From Castor canadensis (taxonomy: Eukaryota; Chordata; Mammalia; Rodentia; Castoridae), in the NCBI RefSeq assembly GCF_047511655.1, contig NC_133402.1, positions 62,686,951 to 62,750,950 of the forward strand: a stretch of 64,000 bases of DNA. Reading direction: 5' to 3'. Under the pieces are notes generated by a model. The model did no database searches and was not told where the DNA came from. It worked only from the letters and a program-made list of their open reading frames with translations. The translations under genes and the position numbers were made by a program. Of the stretch, positions 58,579 to 64,000 are shown one piece after another. The first letter of the stretch is position 1, and every line of letters begins with the position of its first letter.

Positions 58579-59712
58579 TCACTTCTTACTGCAGAATTCC
58601 GAGCTGTTTAGGAACTTCCTGATGACCAACCCTAGGCAGACGACCAGCAGCAGCATGTAGCCCACGGTGCCCGAGAAGGTGGGCGCGGCGGGCGGCGCCT
58701 GGAGGAACTGGCGCAGGCCCTCCTCCACGTAGTACACCTGGTCGTAGATGCTGAGGAAGGTGAAGATGTGGAAGAGCTGGTGGCTGTGGCCGATGATGTC
58801 AAAGAGGCCCGGCTGGATGCGCTCGGGGATCTTGCTAACATTGAAGAAGGCGGCCACCACCAGCCAGAAGTAGCGGCGGTAGAAGTGCACGAAGAGCGTG
58901 GGGTTCTCCCCACGCAGGTCGAAGAGCCAGCTCTCCAGCATGATGGGACAGGCCATGCTGAGCGGCATGACGAAGACGAAGGTGCGCAAGGCGAACGGGT
59001 AGGCGCACCAGTCGGTGCGGCTCTTGCAGCAGGCCACGGTGCAGGCCACGGCCAGCACGAAGGCCACGGGCAGCACGAGCGCGCGGTAGGCGGCGATGAG
59101 GCGCGTGCAGTCCACGTGCCAGCCCAGGCGCTGCTGCACGTAGGGGGTCATGACTCTGGCGTCCAGCAAGCTCAGGCCGGGCAGCAGGTAGTAGTAGTAG
59201 GCCACCGTGCTACCGAAGCCATAGTAGCTGATGGATGCATAGTCCAGGTAGAAGAAGGCAGCGCGCAGGCGCAGAGACAGGCAGCTGAACACGTGCGCCG
59301 TGCAGCTCATGGCGAAGGTCAACAGCACTCCCGACGCGTAGCACCACAGCGGCAGCAGCCAGGGGTGGTGGAAGGGCACCTCGCGGCCACTCAGAAAGAA
59401 CAGGCGACAGAACTTGCTCAGGAACAGCAGCAGCGGGATGAAGTGCGTCCAGAAGTTGAGCGTCTCGTTGGTGGGCTTCAGCACCGAGGCCAGGCACTCC
59501 TGCGCCGTACATGGCAGGCGCCGGTAGCCGGACAGGATGAAGCACTCCACGAAGTCATCGGGCACCTCATCCCAACGCAGCAGCGGCTTGGCCGACGCGG
59601 GGGGGTCCCCGGAGGCAGCGGGATGGGACTGCCGGGCGGTCCCTGGAGCTGCCACCGCTGTGGCAGGCGGCCCTTTTGTGCCCGCGCCCCGGGGCTGCAG
59701 ACGCCGCGGCAT
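58579..59712 (-). CDS. PAQR9: PAQR9, progestin and adipoQ receptor family member 9 (membrane progestin receptor epsilon)
   Basis: Intronless 377-codon ORF; the length equals the mammalian PAQR9 protein as I remember it and the sequence is near-identical to it. Residues 1-45 are a Pro/Ala/Gly-rich cytosolic tail. About seven or eight hydrophobic segments follow (roughly 91-107, 117-135, 152-176, 210-229, 241-258, 281-291, 306-322, 349-365). The PAQR/CREST metal-site signature is intact: E83-N86 in ETLNFWTH, S136/H140 in SCTAH, D157 in FYLDYAS, and H311/H315 in GHSHQLFH. The family is known for seven-pass receptors that bind progestins or adiponectin-like signals with a ceramidase-like zinc site; PAQR9 is reported in brain and liver and in ER protein quality control. 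The ATG at 59712 has A at -3 and matches the known N-terminus. No frameshift or missing key residue. The gene sits in a CpG island. Identification is very secure; the ligand is inference from the family. Confidence 0.98.
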   Translation of the reverse strand: MPRRLQPRGAGTKGPPATAVAAPGTARQSHPAASGDPPASAKPLLRWDEVPDDFVECFILSGYRRLPCTAQECLASVLKPTNETLNFWTHFIPLLLFLSKFCRLFFLSGREVPFHHPWLLPLWCYASGVLLTFAMSCTAHVFSCLSLRLRAAFFYLDYASISYYGFGSTVAYYYYLLPGLSLLDARVMTPYVQQRLGWHVDCTRLIAAYRALVLPVAFVLAVACTVACCKSRTDWCAYPFALRTFVFVMPLSMACPIMLESWLFDLRGENPTLFVHFYRRYFWLVVAAFFNVSKIPERIQPGLFDIIGHSHQLFHIFTFLSIYDQVYYVEEGLRQFLQAPPAAPTFSGTVGYMLLLVVCLGLVIRKFLNSSEFCSKK

Positions 59713-59983
59713 GGTGCCCGGGGCTCGGCTAGGGCGCGCGCAGGCGACCTCTGGCGCCGGCTCCCGCGCGCTCGGCAGTCCCCGCCGGTCGCCGTCGGAG
59801 CCTTTGTGCCAGCGCCGGGGGCGTCGCTGCAGGCTCCAGAGCAGACCTGCGCCTCCGAGCAGACGCTCCTAAGGAAAAGGATAAATGGGAAGGAGAGGAT
59901 CAGCAGGCAGCGCGGCGAGCCGCAGGAGCGCGCGGGGCTCGCCAAGCTCCCGGCTCTGCTCGCGCGGCCGGCCGCGCTGCGGC

Positions 59984-60050
59984 AGCGGTGGCGGTGGCGG
60001 TGGCCGTGGCCGTGGCCGTGGTCGTGGCCGTGGCGGTGGCGGTGGCAGCA
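59984..60050. repeat. GGCGGT/GGCCGT hexanucleotide repeat upstream of PAQR9
   Basis: About eleven 6-bp units on the plus strand, alternating GGCGGT and GGCCGT with one GGTCGT. It lies about 270-340 bp upstream of the PAQR9 ATG, within the likely promoter or 5' UTR, where it reads as CCACGG-type units on the transcribed strand. Confidence 0.85.
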
Positions 60051-60463
60051 GTACGGCGGACTGCGGCGGCGGCGGCAGCGGCGGCGCTGCGGTGACTGGG
60101 CATCGCGCGGTGCGGGCGCTGTGCCGCCGCCCCCGGAGCGGGAGGCGGGGATGTGCTGGAGGCGCCGGCGGGAGGGAGGGAAGGAGGGAGGGATCGGCGC
60201 ACCGGGGAAGGGCGGGGGCCTCCCCAGCTAGGGTTTCGTGGCCGCCGCGGGGGAGAGAGTTGTCCCCAGTCTCCAGTTCCGTACCATCCCCCTCCTCGGG
60301 CTGCTGCAGCTCAGGCCAACCCGTTAATGATTGATGTGGGGGCCAAAGGCTGGCCAGCGACTCCGTGGCCCGCACCGAGGGCGAGGAGGGCGAGGGTCGG
60401 CGCCGGGATTCGAAACTCAGCCACGCGGGCGTTCGAGAGGACACTGGGGAACCGCGTTCTCGG

Positions 60464-60602
60464 GGTGGGGGGTGACGGGGGGGCGGGGAGCCGCGCCGCG
60501 GGGGGAGGGGAGGGGAGGCGGGCACGCCCGCACCCGGTCGGCCCCAGAGATGCGCTAAGTGTAATCGGCCGGGGAGGGGGCGCTGGCGGCGGGGGGGGGG
60601 TG
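60464..60602 (+). repeat. G-rich tracts at the edge of the CpG island
   Basis: Plus-strand runs of three to ten G's at 60464-60520 and 60591-60600, able in principle to form G-quadruplexes. They sit 0.75-0.9 kb upstream of PAQR9. Confidence 0.7.
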
Positions 60603-60620
60603 TCTTGGAGATCGTGTCGC

Positions 60621-62265
60621 GATCGAGCGGTGTCAATCGTCAGGTACCTACCGGGTGCTGCTTCTCTCTCGTGCTCCCTCTTTCTCTCCTTCTGTGCGCG
60701 ACATCCAGCCCTGGTTTATCTCCTTTCCCTCTAGTGGACTTCTGCAGGTGCGTCACCATCCCTAGCCCTTATCGTGTGCAAACGGACCGTCCCCAAATTG
60801 GCCTCGCATCCTTCTGAGCCGCGGCTCACCTATTTGCTTGTTTTGGAGCCCAAAGTCTGCCAGCTCGGGACAGGCTGCCCAAAGTCTACTATTAATGAAA
60901 AATTTCACCGGATGTCTGGGACATCCAGAACTCCTCTAAGGATCTGAGGAATTGATTTAAAAAGGGCTGTTGACGGGGGAAGACCAGGAGGTAGGTGCAC
61001 AGAAATGAGAATTGAGACCATTTTGCAGAGACGGTTGCATAAAACCCATGTGTAATTAACCAGAGGTACCTGGCAGGCTAAGTTAGGTGGCTGGAGGCCA
61101 GAAGAGAGAATAACTTGAAGGGTCCAAACCGGGTTGTGGTGCACTGGTGTCTTTTAAAATGCATCATGTCACAGAAATTTCTCTCAGCGATGCACAGGGC
61201 ATATGACAAGAGGGTGACTTGCATCTCTGACCTGTGTTAGCCATAACAAGAACTAGCTTTTAAGGGGCTAGACCCTGTCTAAGTGGCTCATGGTTGTAAA
61301 TCTTTTAGGTACTGAGGAGAAACAGAGGTGCCTTGACAGTAAAGTACATGACCAAGTGGTAGAAGGAGACCCTGAACTGGCAGGATGTTTCCAGATTGAT
61401 CTGTTAAACTAGAGCACACGACTGCTCTAAGGAAACCACTAGGACAGTCTGGTTTAGATATAGGCTTTGACTTTTCATTTTAAAACTCATCTCACGCTCA
61501 GTTTTAACAATGACAAGCTACCTTCATCACTGGAGCAAATCCTGTAAAAGTTAAGGAAGATGTACTTAGTAGAGGTTCAAGGTGGACTTAAATTATGGAT
61601 AAGAATAATTTATAATGGGGAGATCAATATTGACAATGTCTAGAATTACTTAACACTCTCTTTAGAAGTTTCAGCCTTCTCTTGGACATATTTTCTGCTG
61701 GTAATTGATTTAGCAAACTCTTACACAATTAGGGTGAAGGTACACATGGGCCCTGTGACTTTCTGACTATGTCACACATTCCTCACGGATTTTTAATAAA
61801 TAAGATTTTGCTAAAGTTATTTAAATACATCTTTTGTTTTTAGTGTTTTCTGGTTTTCCAATGTCTGTTGCCTTGTTGTTTTAAAGTGAAATCTAATTCC
61901 TTTTGCATCTGGACCAAGTCCCCATGCTAATTTACAAAAGGGATTAAGAGTGAAGCACTTAATTCAAGCCTAGGAATGCTAAATCCGATTCAGGGCAACT
62001 CAGAAAATAAAAACAATGTTCATATTCTCTGTTAGTCCACAAACAACCCAAAACCAAACAAAGTGTTGACCATACAATAATTTCCACATTTAGCAATCTC
62101 TTACTTGCATAACTGATTCATTTACATCACTGGGAAAAAATATGATAGAAAGTTCATTTCAAGAAAGTATGGGACTTGACTAAATGAGTTGCAAAACCTC
62201 TAAGTTAGATAACAGTTGTCTTTACAACCAAAAGTGATGAGATCAACTCTAATAAAACATGATAC
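60621..62265. other. Repeat-free sequence upstream of PAQR9
   Basis: No SINE or L1 is visible and no ORF resembles a known protein. A donor-like CAG/GTACCT occurs on the plus strand at about 60640 and a CAG/GTGCGT at about 60745. They would suit a divergent non-coding transcript; an antisense RNA is annotated at the human locus as I remember, but nothing here proves one. Confidence 0.4.
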
Positions 62266-62490
62266 TTTTATTTATTTTTGGTGGTACTGGGGTTTGAACC
62301 CAGGCTCTCACACAGGCTAGGCAGGCACTCTTACCACTTGAGCCACTCCACCAGCCCTGTTTTGTGTTGGATATTTTTGAGATAGAGCCTAGTGAACTAT
62401 TTACCCAGGCTGGCTTCGAACCTCAATCCTCCTGATCGCTGCCTTCTGAGTAGCTAGGATTACAGGTGTGAGCCACCAACACCTAGCAAG
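62266..62490 (-). mobile_element. Composite SINE (ID + B1)
   Basis: Antisense, well preserved: 'ggggtttgaacccaggctct' to 'gtgtgagccaccaacaccta'. Confidence 0.9.
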
Positions 62491-62499
62491 ATATTTTTG

Positions 62500-62575
62500 T
62501 GGGGGGGGGTTGAATCAGGGCCTCATGCTTGCTAAGCAGGCACCCTGTCACTTGAGCCACTCTGCCAGCCCCTGG
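62500..62575 (-). mobile_element. ID-like SINE
   Basis: G-run then 'tgaatcagggcctcatgctt' to 'gagccactctgccagcccc'; inserted beside the previous copy. Confidence 0.85.
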
Positions 62576-63617
62576 TATTCTTTTTAAAAAGTCAAAATAT
62601 CTGTCATGATATACTTGTTTTTCAGAAAGTCTCTGTGACTTTTTTCTCATAATTCCCAACCCCATAAAACCAACAGGTGCTGTGAGTAGAGTCATGCTCT
62701 TGAAAGTTCTTTGCTGTGCTTTGCTATGGCCTGACATAACTAAGTAAAAAAGAAACAGGGAAACAGCAAAACTTAAAATTATGGAATGTTTCCATTATAA
62801 GACAAAACAGCAATATGCCTTTCCCTTAATTACTAATCTATAGGATTAATTTCTCCTACTTCTTAAAGTTGAGGTAGGAAAATGTGTCTGGGCTTCACAG
62901 CTTAACTCTGGCAAACTGTCACTTGACAGTAGGAGTCTTGCCCAGGTTGCTGGGGTTGGCTGAACAGACAGAAGCAATAGGGTAGCTGCCATCCCCTGAA
63001 GGTGCCCTGGGAGATAAGGGGGGCAGGACCCACTACAAAGTTCCTAGCCACTAGCCACCAGGCCTGACCTTGGGGAATTAGCTGGGTCTCCTGTGACTTC
63101 CTGTAGCTTGGGTAATCTGTGGAAGTCTGTATGTTGAGGCGCCATGGGTATAGACTGCAGCGCGGTCACACGTAGGAGCTGGAGCAAAGGGGACGAATGT
63201 TCTTCCAATCTGGTTTTCTTTGGTGGCGTTCTTCTAAACCTGCTACAGGTTCATTTGTGCGTCTCTCTCCAGTAGCGTAACGAAGCATATGTAAAACTTC
63301 CACTGCAAATTTGATGTCTAATGAGGACAATTAGCTTTCTGTAAAAGCTGCACGTAGCATTTGCTAATAATACACGTTTTCAGAGGAAATCATTTTTCTA
63401 GTAGGCAAGCAAACAAACAAACAAACAAACACCACTTAATTGTACTCAATAATTTGTATAAAGAGGACTTTGGGGGTTGAATTCTAGTTTGGTACCTGAT
63501 CATGCCAAGGGCAATTTGTTTCTATCTCTTAAAGTCAATGCCATGTTCCCCAGTCTCTGCCAGCTCACCTTTTCTCTCCCAGTACCCTTCAAAGCAGTGC
63601 GCACAAAGACTAACTGA
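62576..63617. other. Unassigned sequence
   Basis: Nothing recognised apart from a (CAAA)n tract at 63408-63430. Confidence 0.4.
63408..63430. repeat. (CAAA)n microsatellite
   Basis: About six CAAA/AAAC units. Confidence 0.95.
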
Positions 63618-63825
63618 AAGCTGGATGTGGTAACCCTTGTCTGTCATTCCAGCTACTGGGAGGCATAGGTAGGAGGATTGAGGTCCGAGGCCTCCCTGGG
63701 AAAAATCTTGAGACCCTATCTGTAAAATAAAGTAAAAAGGGCAGGGTGTAGCTCGAGTGGTAGAGGGCCTGAGTAGCAAATGCAAAGCCCTGAGTTCAAA
63801 CCCCAGTACTACCAAAAAAAAAAAT
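63618..63825 (+). mobile_element. Composite SINE (B1 + ID)
   Basis: 'aagctggatgtggtaaccct' then 'ggtgtagctcgagtggtaga' and box B, with an A-tail. Confidence 0.9.
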
Positions 63826-63838
63826 AAGATGAAAAATA

Positions 63839-64000
63839 GGGCCAGGCTTGGCTCATGCCTGTGTCCTAGCTACTTGGAAGGCTGACATTGATCGGAAAGA
63901 TTGTGGTTCAAGGCCAGCCTGGGCAAATAATTCTTGAGATTATTTGACCAAAATAGTCTCCAAATAACCAGAGCAAAATGGACTGGGGGTATGGTTCAAG
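63839..64000 (+). mobile_element. Composite SINE, cut by the window edge
   Basis: B1-like unit from 'gggccaggcttggctcatgc'; the ID head 'ggggtatggttcaag' runs off the end. Confidence 0.88.

Larger units (their letters stand above)
58640..60620. promoter_or_regulatory. CpG island over PAQR9 and its promoter
   Basis: Dense CpG and GC-rich sequence covers the whole PAQR9 coding region and about 0.9 kb upstream of its ATG, then stops sharply near 60.62 kb. No convincing TATA box precedes the ATG on the minus strand, which fits a CpG-island promoter with dispersed starts. The exact start site cannot be read from sequence. Confidence 0.85.

Noticed and set aside
59478-59945. 155-codon minus-strand ORF overlapping the PAQR9 start
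   Set aside because: Runs in another frame across the PAQR9 N-terminus; a GC-rich shadow with no known domain.
58768-60231. 487-codon plus-strand ORF opposite PAQR9
   Set aside because: It is the antisense shadow of the GC-rich PAQR9 coding region and its promoter. Stop codons are rare in such DNA, the composition is Glu/Ala/Arg/Gly low-complexity, and it matches no protein I know.
59869-60636. 255-codon minus-strand ORF upstream of PAQR9
   Set aside because: Proline/arginine-rich translation of the CpG island and the hexanucleotide repeat; no start context or motif supports it.
60153-60734. 193-codon plus-strand ORF in the CpG island
   Set aside because: Gly/Arg-rich low-complexity translation crossing G-runs; most likely chance.
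1-64000. CRISPR arrays, operons or other prokaryotic systems
   Set aside because: The repeats are mammalian retroelements and microsatellites, and there is no spacer-type array or dense coding.

Overview
This is nuclear DNA from a placental mammal, most probably a rodent of the beaver / kangaroo-rat group (Castorimorpha). The evidence is the repeat content. The window is full of short composite SINEs that join one or two 7SL-derived B1-like units to a tRNA-derived ID-like unit, whose box A/box B core reads 'tggctcaagtggtagag ... gagttcaaacccc'. A fairly recent L1 3' end, older L1M, L2, MIR and MaLR-type relics, and several microsatellites are also present. The species is inferred from repeat style only, from memory and without a library search. 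Beaver is my first guess.

One protein-coding gene is certain: PAQR9 (progestin and adipoQ receptor 9). It is an intronless 377-codon ORF on the minus strand at 58579-59712, inside a CpG island that runs to about 60.6 kb. Everything to its left is downstream of it. From about 50.4 kb to the stop codon the sequence is AT-rich and has no SINE that I can see. It ends at a good minus-strand poly(A) signal near 51.57 kb with a GU-rich element behind it, so I propose a roughly 7 kb 3' UTR. Two AATAAA hexamers near 58.23 kb could give a much shorter mRNA.

The only other protein-derived sequences are decayed. An HMGB1 processed pseudogene (about 24.85-25.95 kb, minus strand) landed inside a composite SINE. 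L1 ORF2 fragments lie at 7.3-9.06 kb. From 0 to 50 kb the window is otherwise intergenic: old L1 mosaics (18.2-21.6, 32.0-32.9, 36.2-36.7, 48.5-49.2 kb), LTR relics (about 5.0-5.6, 6.5-6.8, 23.4-24.0, 24.3-24.6, 32.9-33.3 kb), DNA-transposon relics (29.0-29.7, 44.4-45.8 kb), MIR/L2 pieces, and longer stretches where I recognise nothing. In the human genome, as I remember it, PCOLCE2 lies downstream of PAQR9 on the same strand and U2SURP/CHST2 lie upstream. None of their coding exons is visible here.

I looked for an undescribed system and found none. The most useful observations are structural: the proposed long 3' UTR, several nested insertions dated by target-site duplications, a perfect 15-bp-arm hairpin inside an old L1, and a hexanucleotide repeat plus G-rich tracts just upstream of PAQR9.
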